Below, in pieces: positions 14,101-28,823 of a stretch of DNA of 56,684 nt; position 1 is the first letter of the stretch; every line of letters begins with the position of its first letter. A model generated the notes under the pieces. The model had not been told where the DNA came from and ran no database searches. It was given only the letters and a program-made list of their open reading frames with translations. Location: the NCBI RefSeq assembly GCF_001039355.2, contig NW_019773569.1:26015-82698 (forward strand), given 5' to 3'. The translations under genes were made by a program, and so were the position numbers. This stretch comes from Lingula anatina. Lineage: Eukaryota; Brachiopoda; Lingulata; Lingulida; Lingulidae.

Positions 14101-17100
14101 ATTTCCAAACAAATACCAGTATAATTTCTGTGTGAAGGCTGATACATGCACAGTCATTTGCTTGTGAAATTTACAAAGAATACCGCTGCTTATACATGTA
14201 TTGTTTTACAAGAACTGCGCATGCAAGCATGTTTGCTTGATTGGAATATAACAGAGAATATTGAAAGCATGCTCAGTTTGCCTTGAATTTTTATTTGTTA
14301 CCCAACAAATATTTTGAAGTGATGTCTTGATGTCTTCAAGTGAATACATATAATTTTGTAGTTGTGAAATGTGCAGGAAGCAGAGAGAGATAGTAGGAGT
14401 TCCATTTTATACCCACGATTCTAGCAGGGGGTTCGTTTTGTGAAAATAGAAATTTAGTCAACAAACCAAACATATGGATAAAGTCATACATTCTGCAGAT
14501 GTCAGTTTAGTCAGTGTGGTATCTTGGCTGAAATTTGACCAGATATCTATATGATGTATGTCATCAATTTATCTGCAGCTGCAGTTTATTCACTCTGATT
14601 GAATCATTATCTTCCCTTTTTATCCTGATCTTATCTGTAGGTAACCCAAAATAAAGCACCATCTAGAATCTATTGATCTTTCTTGATTCTAGTAAAGAAA
14701 ATAGAGACTTTAAGTTTTTAGAAATTTCTGTTTTATTTTTTATTTTTGGCAGTCTGGTAGAGGAGGTCAGCGTAGAGACAGCGGCCTTTGGAACATTCCT
14801 TTTTACTTTCCTCAGAGGAATAATTTGTTTGGAATATTACACTGTAGGTATTATCTACAATTATTATATGTTTATAATACTGTTACCACACACCCTGAGT
14901 TTCAGAGAGCATTGGATACCTTTCTTTAAATCATCAGTCTCTCTAATACAGGGAAAAAATTCCAGTAACCTCTGAAGCACAGGGTACTGCTTACCTTTGC
15001 AAAATANGGAAGTCACGTGACCGTGGAAAAGACTCTATTGTGCTGCCATTTAGCAATGCACTTTTTGTGTAGTGGTTGTCATACAAAAACTGCTGAAATA
15101 AACAAAAGAAGTGAATGCTACATTTTGACAGATTTATCCTTTCCATTTTAGAGCTGCATCATTTCTAAACTTTACAGTTGCCAACGTGAAGTGCCTCACC
15201 ACACAATGTGTGTACATAATTGGCCTTTATTATCTACCTAAAGTGTATTTACATTGGCAAAACACACCACAGTGAGAGTAGATTTAATTATTGGATGCCT
15301 CTGTTGCAGTATGGTCAATATCTGGTCAATACACTACAATGGCTGGTGTTTCATCCACAGTTTCACCAATTAGTTATATTCATCGATACTTACTACAGGA
15401 GGTAAAAAGGCTATTAGTACCTGTTTTAATCGCAGGCTCACCTGTAAGTCTTAGATCCCTCACCTGTGCTTTTTTTCTTTTTTTCCTTTTTTTTTTGTGT
15501 GAGTAACATATTAAAAACCTATGGTTAAAAACTGTGGCATTTATAAAGCTCACAATTTCTGTACTAGGGTTAATTGTATATTTCATAATTGAACACCTTC
15601 TTTGGCAAGGTAATGTTTTATTTTTAAATGTCAATTAATACATCTAATACAGGGCTTGATTTTAATCACTTTCACACATAAAAGACAAGTACAATGAAGA
15701 TAAATGAGATTTTATGAAAAGGCATGCATATAGAAACACCTTTAATTCCTTTATCTATACCCCATAGTGAGCAATTTTAGATAAGGATCGCGTACTAGTA
15801 AAGATAATACCTGTTTAAATTGTGTTAAAAGTGATATTACAGTTTTGTGTGCATGACAGTGGCCTGAAGGTGACAGCATTGGTCCCAATGTTCATTATAC
15901 ATGCAAGTACATATGTAATGATAAAAAGGAAAAGTTTACAATGATTATCAAATGTTTATTTTGATGAATCAATAGGGCCAAGCAAGTTTTCCTTATATGC
16001 ACTGGTCTATTGATTTCTTGTCTCTAAATCATTGGAAGAATAGTTATTTTTATTTATTTTTTAAATGGGTGATTGGTTTTCTTGAAAATTGTAGTTAATA
16101 CTACCAGCACTTGTACATGTATATGTGCATATAGTCACGTAAAATCTTTCCATAATGTTAACCAGGACTATCCAGAAATTTCTCATCTGTAAAGGAAAAA
16201 TTGCCTGTAATGTTAAGTTGCTTTTGTAGTGCATATTTACATAACCACACACTAAAAGTTGCGCCTTGTTTGCGCACAATTCATATTTGTTTACGCAAAG
16301 CAGCATACAATACACCATGTAATACCAGTAGCACCCTAGCCAGAGTCACAGGCACGTCACTGAATTCCCAAACAAATACCAGTATAATTTCTGTGTGAAG
16401 GCTGATACATGCACAGTCATTTGCTTGTGAAATTTACAAAGAATACAGCTGCTTATACATGTATTGTTTTACAAGAACTGCGCATGCAAGCATGTTTGCT
16501 TGATTGGAATATAACAGAGAATATTGAAAGCATGCTCAGTTTGCCTTGAATTTTTATTTGTTACCCAACAAATATTTTGAAGTGATGTCTTGATGTCTTC
16601 AAGTGAATACATATAATTTTGTAGTTGTGAAATGTGCAGGAAGCAGAGAGAGATTATAGTAGGAGTTCCATTTTATACCACATTCTAGTAGGGGGTTCAT
16701 TTTGTGAAAATGAAAATTTAGTCGACAAACCAATCATATATGGATAGAGTCCTACATTCTGCAGATGTCAATTTAGTCAATATAGTATCTTGGCTGAAAT
16801 TTGACCAGATATCTATATATGATGTATGTCATATCAATTTATCTGCAGCTGGAGTTTATTCACTCTGATTGAATCATTATCTTCTCTTTTCATCCAGATC
16901 TTATCTGTAGGTAACCTAAAATAAAGCACTATCTAGAATCTATTGATCTTTCTTGATTCTAGTAAAGAACGTAGAGACTTCAAATTTTTAGAAATTTCTG
17001 TTTTATTTTTTATTATTGGCAGTCTGGTAGAGGAGGTCAGCGTAGAGACAGCGGCCTTTGGAACATTCCTTTTTACTTTCCTCAGAGGAATAATTTGTTT

Positions 17101-20100
17101 GGAATATTACACTGTAGGTATTATCTACAATTATTATATGTTTATAATACTGTTACCACACACCCTGAGTTTCAGAGAGCATTGGATACCTTTCTTTAAA
17201 TCATCAGTCTCTCTAATACAGGGAACAAATTCCAGTAACCTCTGAAGCACAGGGTACTGCTTACCTTTGCAAATTATCAGGCCTACCACAAACTCTCTCC
17301 CAAATTTTCCTGCTGTTTTGCCGCAAATTTGCAAGAACATGAATACTATCTTGCAAACCTATACTGCAAACTTAAGATGTTCTTGCAAATTTATTAGGAG
17401 TCATAAAGATTTTACAGCAAACCTGCTGCAAACTTGAAATGTTCTTGCAAATTTGCTGCAAATTAGCAGCAACAAATTTCCTTGCAAACTCCTGCGAACA
17501 GGGTTTGCAGTCAATTTGCTGTAATATTGTGGCAAACTTTTCATTTTGCTAAGTGTAGTATACACTGTTACCAGATTGTTGCTTCGCTTCATGGTGTAGC
17601 CAGCTTCAATATTCAATGTACTACAATTTTTTTTTTTTTGAAAGATTTTTTATAAAGAATTTAATTTTAAATTTAACAAATTCATTATCACATTTTAAGC
17701 TCAATCACAAAACTACATTTAATGAATAACTAATATATATATAAACACTTCTGGTTACACTGGTGAATATGAATAAGTACCTGTTTGTTTTTATTTATTT
17801 CTGCACCAACCCTTTATTGTGCTTCTTACGGAATCCCTGTATAAAACTTGCTTCTTATTCTTTTTCTACCCTTTAAAGCAAGGATCACTTTCTCGGCTTT
17901 CTGGTGAGAGAACACCATTGTACAGCTTTTCATTTTCCTGACTTGTATTTCTTTCATTTTGTTTCAATTTTTCAGGAATATCAAAGTATAAATTCATTTC
18001 ATTGGTATGTGTTTCAAGTGAAAACAAAAAAAAATAATAATAATTTCACGCAGGTGATTTACTTTTGATAACGCCTTTAAAAGTGGTGAATGGAGAAAAG
18101 CTGTTGTATTTAGTAGTGTGCAAGAATGGAATGATTTGTGCATATATAGATAGTAGCCCCTGTAGGATTGCCACAATAGTTTTGGATGTAAATTAGCTTT
18201 TTAGTGGTTTACATGTTGGGTATTGCTTATTTAGCTGTCATAGCTGTCTGGTAGCTGTTGTGTTGCTGTATAGGTGGTGGATAATATTATACCATGCTTC
18301 TTGTTAACAGTTTCTGCTTTTTTCATTTATCTACATACCTTCAGTAATGAGTACATGTATATGTAACTGCTCGTTGCTTTAATTTAAATGTGCTAGTGAG
18401 CTTATATGGAAAAAAGCAATTAAATATTTCTTATCAAAAACATCTTAATTCACTTTGTAAATTGATTAATTTGAATCTTACATAGCATTATAATAGATTT
18501 ATGTGCAAGAAATTACACCTTTTTGTATGATATGAATTTTATGTTAGATATATGTCAGTGGTTTAGAATTGCAAAACTGTTAAAATTTCAGATATTAACC
18601 TTTTCTCTATTTTTTAAATTTTTATAATTAAAGGAAGAATGCTGTTCAAAAACTAATAAATAAATAAATAAATAAATAAATAAATACTAGTAAATGAATA
18701 AATAAATAAGAATGATTCTAGAAAAAAATTAGCTACAGTTGCCCCTTTTTTTTTAAACCAAATTTAGCTCATGTTGTTATAATAAAAAGATAATGAGATA
18801 AAAGAAAAGCTGAGAGAAAAAGGTGGAATTTTAAATTTAATTTAATTTATTATAATGTAATTTATTTTTCTTATTTTGTTTTATTTCATTTGATTATTTT
18901 GGACATCAAATTATCAAAATCATGTATAAAGGTGAAATCATGCACCATAATGACTATAACCCTCAGTTGTAATTATTTTTTAGTATATTTGCACTCGCTT
19001 CTTATACATGTAGGAAGACTTTTCTAAAACAGTCCAAGAAAAAGGATCCTGGGAACTTTTGCAGTTTCTCCTTTGTTGCAAAGATATACCCTATGCAAAA
19101 CACATTGCCTTTAATATATATACTTATATGTATATATATATTTAATATTACTAATTTATAAGCATTATTTTAAAAGAAATCTTCACAAAATATTTCTCTC
19201 CAGTCACCCCACATGACCCCTACAGTAACAACAATACATCGCTGGACATGTCAACAAAAGCAGCCACTGGTCTTGGAGAGAATTTTCGTTTTAAGGGCTT
19301 CCCAGAACGCAACATGGACTCTCCTCGCAGACCAATTCTAGGGGACAAGCCACTTGAGCCTACTTATAATGCAGATTTTAGAAAAGCACAGCATTTACAT
19401 CCAGGTAAATATTATGTGTTTCTATAATTTCACTGAGTTTAACATATTTTTTTAATGAGATTTTTTCTTCCTTTTTGTGCAATTTTATGGCAGCAGAATA
19501 TGCACCAACTTCTCAATGTAAAAAAACTCTAAAAAAACTAATTAAATGAAATTAAATAATTTGCAGATGTACACAGTGAAAGTAAGATCACTGTACTAAA
19601 AAAATGAATTGGTAAGGGCATATATCATGTATAAATCTGTATAAAATGTTAGCTTTTAATAAACACAATTTTGATATTATTACTATTACTATTTCTATTA
19701 TTATTATAATTATAATTATTATTATAACCTTTTCCCAGACCGACCCCTGGGACAGTTGGGACATGGTTTTGAATATGGCAGCACAGGTTCTCCACACAAA
19801 AGTGAGGGCCCTAGACCTCTTGGGAACCCCTTGCAGGACAAAACGTAAGATCCAGCTACATGTACTCAGTACTGTTTTTTCTTCTGTGATGAAAAGAATA
19901 CAAACAAGTTATCTTTTCTTAGAAGACTAAACATTTTTTTTTTCTACAGTATCTTTGAGGCATGCTGCTTAAACCCCTCAACTTTTAGACAAGTAAGTCA
20001 TGCGATGAATTAAGGTACTTAATTGAACAAAGGTGCAAAACTTTGCATCTCAAAGGTAGAAAACATATGTCTGTTAATAAGAAATGATTTTATTTTCTGC

Positions 20101-21623
20101 ATGTGCCACTACTTTTTTGTCAAAGAAAATTATTACTACATTGTTCTACATGTGTCTCCCTGAGATAATTGTGATCCATGCACCAAGATGCAATACCATG
20201 TGTTATTGTAAGCCTGCATGTACAAGTTCTGAGAAACAAAAAGTGTAATTGGATGTAAAAATTTACCTTTATTTGACCTTTAACCTTCAGGTCAGCTGAT
20301 CTGCTAAAGCATCGCCAACAGATGGAGATAGCGGAGCAAGACATCCAGGAGTTCAAGCAGTGGAAAAAGCACCAAATAAATGCCAAAGAGGAAGAGAAAA
20401 GGAGAGATTTGGAAATGTTAAAAAGTTACAATCCTTGGGGAAAAGCTGGAGGGGGTGCACCAAACCAGAAGGTATGCTTTCACATCTGAATAAGATATAT
20501 CAGTTATTATTAGGGGATTTTTTTTTTCATTTTAGAGATATTTTCTTAAGGTAAACCAGCTATTTTATTTAAGAAAGTCTAGCCAATTGAAATAAAATTA
20601 AAATGTAGAAAAACAATGAAAAAAAATTTTAAATGATTTTAAAATTGTTTATTTGTTTATTTATCATTTATTTATTTGTTTATTTATTCTTGAATTTTAG
20701 GAAGATGCCAGACTTCAGAGATTTGATGACGATATATTATTCAATCCCAAGACAAATACAAAAACATCAGAAGTAAGTATACTCTTTCAGTTTTGTTACG
20801 CACTTCATTGGCATATTGTCTGTGCTACTTATGTTAATATTTTCTACATTGTTCAACAAAATTTGTCGGAGTTAATGAGCACTTTTTGTATATAGTGCTT
20901 GTCTTCAATGGTTTTCAGTAAAAACACAATGAATTTGGCATCTAGATATGGTTTTGTTGGGATGAACTTTTTGGTTAAAACATCACGTGGGAGGCACTTG
21001 AGTGTCCCATGAGACTGGTGCTGTTACTAAGTTAAACTAATGATGGGAAGCAAATGTAATTAATGGGAAATTATAATTGTTATTGATTTACCATGTGGAT
21101 AGCAAGGGATTACTTAATGTTGCATGTGAAGTATTGAAATTATGGCCAAAGCACATTATCTGCTCTGGCTAAAAGGTGTGCTGCTTTTTGCAAATGGACT
21201 TTTCAGCTTACAGCTAGTTTCTGCTTTTCGTACTTCTTTTTAGATAACTTGGCTTCTCTTCAGTATAGAGAGATAAAAAACCAAATGTAAAGAATATTTG
21301 CCACCCTATTATTGATTTGCTTTAATTGATGCTTTACAGATGTTATGTCATACTTGTAATTAGGACACGAACTAGAGAACAATGCAATAGTTTATACATT
21401 TGTTGCCAAGCAACCATGATGTCAATGTGCATTTGCACATTGTTAATGGTCTCACACAGTGATATATGTATTTGTTAAATTATTTATTTATTTATGTACT
21501 TAAAAGAAATTTAACAAAGTTTTGTCAAAACTATTGTTTAAGTAGAAGTCAGAGCTTCAAATCCAGAGAAACTAGATTATCAATCTGTGCATTGTGTGTG
21601 TAACAGAATTATACCTCTGTATT

Positions 21624-21685
<62 letters not shown>

Positions 21686-22402
21686 TAATACCTGGTATTG
21701 TATTGATACAAGTCCTAATTCATGTATCTGTTACAAGCCATGTGAGGAAGGTAACTATGTATAGGGCTAAGCAGAAGAATGACTTTATAATACCTGTCCA
21801 TTGAGGAGACACTACATACACTAATTATAAGATGATGAATTAAGAAACCAAGACTTCACTAATGATTTATGCTGTTGCACAATATGCCCCTGTTGTTATG
21901 GTTTTGTTGTTCTAAACAGATCACACTTATACAATGTAGATATTTAAATGGACTAGTATATCTTGTACATTTGGCATACAGGGCATTCACACAGACTAGT
22001 CTGGCGTGTTCATGGTGTCACTGTTCTTTTCTGAAGAGACCAGATTTCATTTCTGTTAACTTCAGAAATTTTAATTAAAATTAGTTATACACTGATACAG
22101 GTAGGTGCTGTTATAGTAAATATGTGTGGTGACGGGTGCATGTACTTATGGTCTTAAAGGTTTACAATCATTTTATACTTGGAAAGCTATATTAATTGTG
22201 TTAATTTAAGTCAGGTACAATGTACCTTGGTTTGATCAGGGAATTATATCGTAGACTACCATATAATTCCCTGGTTTGATTGAGTATGGCGAGTAGTCTG
22301 CTGGTATTTTGAATTATTATTATTATTTTTTTTTTGCAAATCTCTATGAAATGGTAAATTCTTTACTCTTTCTTTTATCAGTGTTAGCCCACATTCAACA
22401 GT

Positions 22403-22453
<51 letters not shown>

Positions 22454-25400
22454 TCTTTATTTTTCCTCCTTCCTCAGTACTATCCAACATTTGGCACCCA
22501 GGGAGGAGGGGCTCCAATAAGAACCACCTCGGGCCAGATTGTGACAGAGATCCCCAAGGACAAACTGATCAGGTTCCAGTCAGATGCGCGGAGGACGGAA
22601 CCCATGATTGAGCCGTTCCGTTACGCAGCTGGGAGAGACAAAGCCAGTGACTTGCACAGAGCTCTAGGTCAGTGGATATGAGTATGGAAATAATTTATAT
22701 TTTTGTTATTTTATGGTGATAATTTATTTGATAACAAATGTAACATTTACCATAAATGTTTATTTATTTATTTATTATTTTTGTATTTATTTGCCTTGAT
22801 TAAGGTTACATATGCACCTCAATTTTCATATTACCTATACAAAGATGTCACTATACAAACTATACAATTCAATGGGAAAAAATAGTCAAACTGTCAGAAA
22901 ATATAAACTTATGTAACCACCCAATGTAGTCCATCTATTCTGTGAGTCCATTAGTAGATGTAATCATTGTTGTAATGATAGAACAGTCAGTACATTATTA
23001 CGTAACAAAGAACAGTGACTGATGATGTCACAGACAGCATGGTAATACCCATGGTTACCTGTAAACAAACTGAAACTGACAATGTTATTTTATAATTTTG
23101 TTAACTTGTATAGGATTTTTTAATGATTACATTAACTGTGTTATGTTTTGCTTAGTTCGATCCTGTTGTACTTATTACTTAAAATCAATAACTATTGACC
23201 AGATATGATGAATAACACACCTGCAAGTAAACAAACTAGGTAGATTATCTGATGTATAGGACTTATTGCATTACTTATTAATGTGATTAAATGAAGAAAA
23301 TATAATAAAGCTATTACAGAGGTGAAATTTTTCCAGTTATCTGTGGATTTTCTACTTTTTTGGTGTTGTTGCTGCCTACAACATGAGATTTTTCTGATTG
23401 TCGGCAGATTTCCTGAATTAACAAGTTAAGAATAACTTTCTGATGCTAATGATGGACTTTGTAATATGAGACATGAATCAGTGGTGAGTTTGTGAAAAAA
23501 AATTTATTTGTACTATTTCTTGATTTTAGATCAACAAACATATGAAAAACTTGTAAACCAGCAAAAATCCAGGTCTCAGGAGCTGAAGGAGGAGATGGAC
23601 ATGGTATGTAGTTAAGAAAATATATACACTAATAAATATCAGTTTTTGTAAATACTATCCTGATCAAATACACAACAATTCGAATGTGTATTGAAAATTG
23701 TCAGAAGGATTTTACGGATTTGTTATTCATAGGCAATTTATCATCAAGGGGACAAAGATGAGTGATATGAAATTAAAGGTCTATAGAAAAAGTGGAAATT
23801 ATAAAAAAATGGTGTTTATATGATACAGCACCTCCTGTACCTGGGTATTTCTCATAATCTGTGAAAATACCACCCTCAGTTAGAAAGTTTACTGGTAACC
23901 CTTAGCAAAATGAAAAGTTTGCAGCAAGGAGTTTGCATTAGTTCACTAGAAAGTTTTTCTCGCTGCTGATTTGCAGCCATATTGCAGCGAATGTGCATGA
24001 AAGAATTGCAGTTTGCAGCAATATTGCAGTATATTTGCTGCTAATTTGCAGCAGGCCTGATATTTTGCTAAGGGATAATAACTCTTCGTTTTAGGTCTAT
24101 ATTTCACAATAAAAACATTGTGAATAACTCACAGAAATATAATATATTCCGTTTTATGACAAAAACAGCAGTTATAGCTATTTTTCTGATATCTGAGCTT
24201 GTCTTCAGACCATGTGACCTCCATTGATGGCTATACTCTGTTATAATCTCTTAAGAGATTTTAACAAAAAACCAAACTTTTTAGAAAAAAACCAGGGACT
24301 AACTTTGAATGTAAAAATGGATTCATTAACCATTGGTAAGTATGGGAAAATTGTTGTTTACTCCAGGAAAATTCATTTTTTGGCCAAAACGAAGAGTTAT
24401 TATCCCTTTAAGGGAACTCCCCTCTACTGTCATCAAGACTACCTGCCAGAGGTACATGTACACTGCTATAGTGATGGATAGTCCCTAGTGACACAGGGTA
24501 TCGATTATTAACTTCATTTAAATATAATGTATTTTTTTTCCTTTCCAGCTAACATTTGATCCATTTGGAAAGCCTGGCGCAGGTGCCCCTCTTAAGTCTA
24601 AGACAGGTAACAAGTAACAAACTATTGGGTGATTCCCCTGCAAACCTTGGCTAATGCCTCCAGGCCCAGTCTGTGTGAAATTACTTAACCCCACTGTGAC
24701 ACTTTTTTTAAAATTACTCTAGTCCCTCTGTTAAATTGCTGAGATGGAACTTTTTTTTTTCTTTTATTTTGCCACTTTTGTTTTAATTAATTAATTAATT
24801 TATTTAAATAAAATTTTGTTCTAGAATCTCATTTTCATTTACAAAATCAGTTGTATTTTTCACAAATTCTCCAATTTATTTTTTGAAGAAAAAAATTGAA
24901 CTATTTCACTACTGAGTGAGACCTTACTTTTTCTGGTGACACCTCGATCAATAATCCCTGTTGAATTTCTGTCCTTGGTACACCAGGCTCAAATCTACTT
25001 TTTTGTTACTTGTTTCATATAGATGTGGTGTGAAGTAGGGTGTTTGTGTTGTTGTTTGAGCTGTGGTCTTTTTCCACTGCTTTATGGCAGCTTTCCTGGA
25101 CTGCTTACCATGGTCCCAAACGGGGCCGTAGCGATAGTCCGAAGGTTCAATAGTCCGAAGGTTCATTGGTCCGAATGTTCACTATAGAACCTTTGGACCA
25201 ATGAACCCTTGATTAAAAAATCGCTGAAAATGTTACCACTTTTCGGACCAATGAACCTTCGGACTATAGAGACGCCCCCGTCCTAAACATTAATGCATAC
25301 TGTAGACTTTTTTAATGTGGTGAAACAGATACAGCTGAATTCCCAGTGCCCACTTATCCAATAACTGTGTTGAACTTCATAAATTTTGAAGAGCACACTG

Positions 25401-28246
25401 TTCAAAAATAGAAGAATGCAACTGCAGCATCCATCTAGCAAAATCCATTATTTTGTAGTTAAAAAGCTTTTACAGAGCACTTATTAATTTCACAATTGAT
25501 GCGCCTGTAGTCACTGGAGTGCAATCTCCTCATATGTCACTTGAAAGCAACATGGCTTTTGATACATTATAACTTAAATTGTGTCGATGCTGCACAACTC
25601 TACCACCATATGTGCATCCTAAGTTTCAGAAGTTGCTGGAAATGGCAGAAGCATGAAGGTGGTAGATAAGCAAGGTTCCGGTGACCTCCGAAACTTGTGC
25701 TGCCATATTGGCAGTCCACAATATATCTTAGAAATCATACAGACAAATGGAAAATTAGCTTCCATGGAAATGTGTGCTGCTTTTGTGTTGCTTTGACATA
25801 ACATACTGCTTTGGGGATATAATTACAAGTTTTAGTCTCTGCTAGTAGGTGTAAGCACCAGCTAATGGCATTTAAATAAATATTCTATGTTCTGTGCTAA
25901 ATGTATATTGTCTATGTGCTGAAAGTAGCCATAGTTGAATATGGCGTATTACCAATCAATATACGTACAAAGAACCTTTTGATCTTTTTGTGGCTGCAGT
26001 ATTTGTGATGTTTCATTATCAGTTAGAGATTCATGGTGATCGTGGTCCCTGTGAGAAGGTGAGGGGGAGTGAAAATTATATATATATAGTTGCAGGAAAA
26101 CTGATCCAAAAACTAACAGGAAAATGATATAATTACCAATGACATTCTGAAAAAAATTAAAACATTTCCCATAAAATTGTGATTTTTGGAATCTTTTGGT
26201 ATATTTCAAAATGAGCCCAAACACGTTACTTTATTACAAAGGTTTTTAAAGCTGTTTTTGGAAATACGTAACAAGATGATAGTTAACACCACAGTTACTG
26301 CAGCAAATAATAATATTAACAATTTTTCCTGCTTTGATAGTAGCCTTAGATCCAACCTTGCTTCCTTACTCTCTCCTCTAGGCTCTAGATACATGCTTAG
26401 ACGCCCCATCACCCTAACCAATAATAGCACTGAGTTGCAGAGAGTAGAGCGTAGAATGGCCACAGATCCTGATCTTCGCAGAGCACAGGGATTTCCTAAC
26501 CTAAGTAATAACATATCCACTTTGTATAAGGCGATAATTTTACCTGTCTGTAACACTTGAATGTAATGCTTCTAGGATCATAACCGCTCTTGTGTTCTTG
26601 ATAAGCTTGAGATACTGTTGTGATGCTGTTGAATTTGTGATGTTTTAATCCCTATGTGTGATTTCTGAATAATACTTACATTTGGACTAGACTAAGTTAT
26701 GGAACAATTTATCAAAACAAAACCATTTTTCCTTGAAATCTGAAAATATATAAATTGATACTAATAGTCTATGAAATTTGTTTTAAAAAATAGATTAGAA
26801 ATGAATGTAACTTTTACTTTTCTTTCTTATTTAGACAGGGGAGGAAGTAAAAGTGAAAACAACTTCGACTTCTATGACCCATTTGGCAAAGGGACGGGGC
26901 AGCCCATCAGAGACCAGTTTGGGAATGTTGCCCGACACAAAAACTCAGACAAAGACATGGGCGTGATAAGTTTTGACAAGGGGAGTAATGAAGGTGTCTC
27001 GTTGGAAGTTGGGAAATTTGCCAGTGGAGGAGGCGCTCCTGTCAGGGCAAAGGATGGACATGCAGTGACCAAGATGAAAATTACGATGGATAAAGATGCA
27101 TTTGGAGGTGAGTGCTTTGAGGTAAACTTTGTATTGCAAGTCCATTACAGTGGATATATTTACCCATGTATTTAGTTGAGATCTGCTTTAATTTTTAAGC
27201 AATCTGCATTAAAAATGCAGCAGTTAAAGGCTCAAGTCACTGTGAAACAGTTAAGTTCCTCCTTAAAATGTACAAGCTCAGAAACAACTGCCAAAATGAA
27301 TTAAAATAAAACAGGACATGCACGCATACACACACACACACACACACACAATCAAATCATAACCATGTTAAATTTTAACTATTAAATTTGCTGCTTTCTT
27401 CAGAGAATCGGTTCCAGATGGACCACCCAATGCATCATATGGAGACAAAGACTGGAGATGATGCTGGGTACGACAAGTGGTGGGGGCGTGAGGGGGCCGG
27501 AGCACCCATTAGAGATAACCGTGGCAATATAGTGACAAACAGGAGGAGAGAGGTAGGAAGTTTGAGCGAAATCAAGTATTTGTTATGTTAATTTATGAAA
27601 TAATTTTGTCTTGTGAACTTGTGAAGTTTCTTTCTTTCCTTTAGTTTTAGAAATAAATTATCAATGTATGTTTTTTTTTTTTTTTTTTTTTGCATTGAAA
27701 TCCTCACTGATATAGTTTTTTGTTGTTATTATTATTATTATTATCCTTTCCTATGATATTTTAGTTATATGAAAATTAATGTACTTGTTTATAATTCCAG
27801 GTTGATTCAGGTGATGAAAGAAGAAAGAAAGCTGCCCCTGCTCTTCTGCAGGAGCTACGTAAGTTAATCTCATCCTAATTGATATATAAAAAAACAGACA
27901 TTTAATATGAAAATGTTCACTCATCTTTTAAATAGCAGAAACCACTGGTATCTTTTAAAAAATGCATTAGCTGCTGCATGTACCCATACCTTTGATGGCA
28001 CAGGTTTTATAACAATAACTATGAGTGATCAGAATATTCATTTTCATTTTCTTTTACAGAACGTGAAATGGTAGAACAGCAGCAGAACAAAAAGGAAATG
28101 AATGATTCCTTTAAGCAGCCAGTAAGTACTTTTATTAAATATGAACTAATAAATAGAAAGTTATCACTATTTGCAATGATGATAGTTTGAAATAATCCCA
28201 CTGAAAGTTTACTCTTCCAAATGTCTAATGACAATTATGTGTAGTT

Positions 28247-28285
<39 letters not shown>

Positions 28286-28768
28286 TTTTGCTAGCATTTT
28301 GAACCAACTTAAGGCACTGACTCACTGACTTTTTGACATTGTGAAGTCACAGAAAGATGTCCAAAAGTAATCAGTATTTTGACTATCTCTTCTCATTATT
28401 TTCTCAGGCAAGTGATTTGGCCACCATCATGAACAAAGGCCAAACAGGCAAACCTCGTAGGGATCCAGAAACTGGCTTACTGACCAACCAGAGTCTGAAT
28501 GTTTCAGATGTTACTAGAATGGTAAGTGTCCTCAAATATTGCCTGTAAGTGCTGCATATAGGGCTAACAGATTAGTGTGGGTTGATATGAACAGCCTTAG
28601 TTGTTGAGATGGTCCTGTTTGTATTTTTATCAGTACCGTAGGCCTACAGTGTAATTCACCTCCCCTTTCAATATGGTCAGGTGTTAAAGCTTACATATAT
28701 CCAAAACAAACCATGCAGAATTTTTCAATATTTTTTTCATTTTTGTTTTCATTACCATCTTAGTTTTT

Positions 28769-28823
<55 letters not shown>

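Larger units (their letters stand above)
10599..19203 (+). other. Large first intron of the CSPP1-like gene
   Basis: This 8.6-kb intron lies between the 55-base first coding exon and the second exon. It contains a (TC)n tract, an (AT)n tract, duplicated segment 2 (12779-15006 and 15038-17276), an inverted-repeat element at 17263-17555 and an AATA-rich tract near 18656-18710. I see no additional exon that keeps the frame. The size is inflated by about 2.2 kb if the duplication is an assembly error. Confidence 0.75.

Noticed and set aside
19950-19992. Possible 43-base exon of the CSPP1-like gene (good acceptor CTACAG and donor GTAAGT)
   Set aside because: Including it shifts the frame so that the next exon (20291) hits a stop; skipping it joins 19844 to 20291 perfectly in frame.
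26206-26556. 116-codon minus-strand open frame
   Set aside because: It is antisense to the probable exon 26382-26504 of the plus-strand gene and has no splice or domain support.
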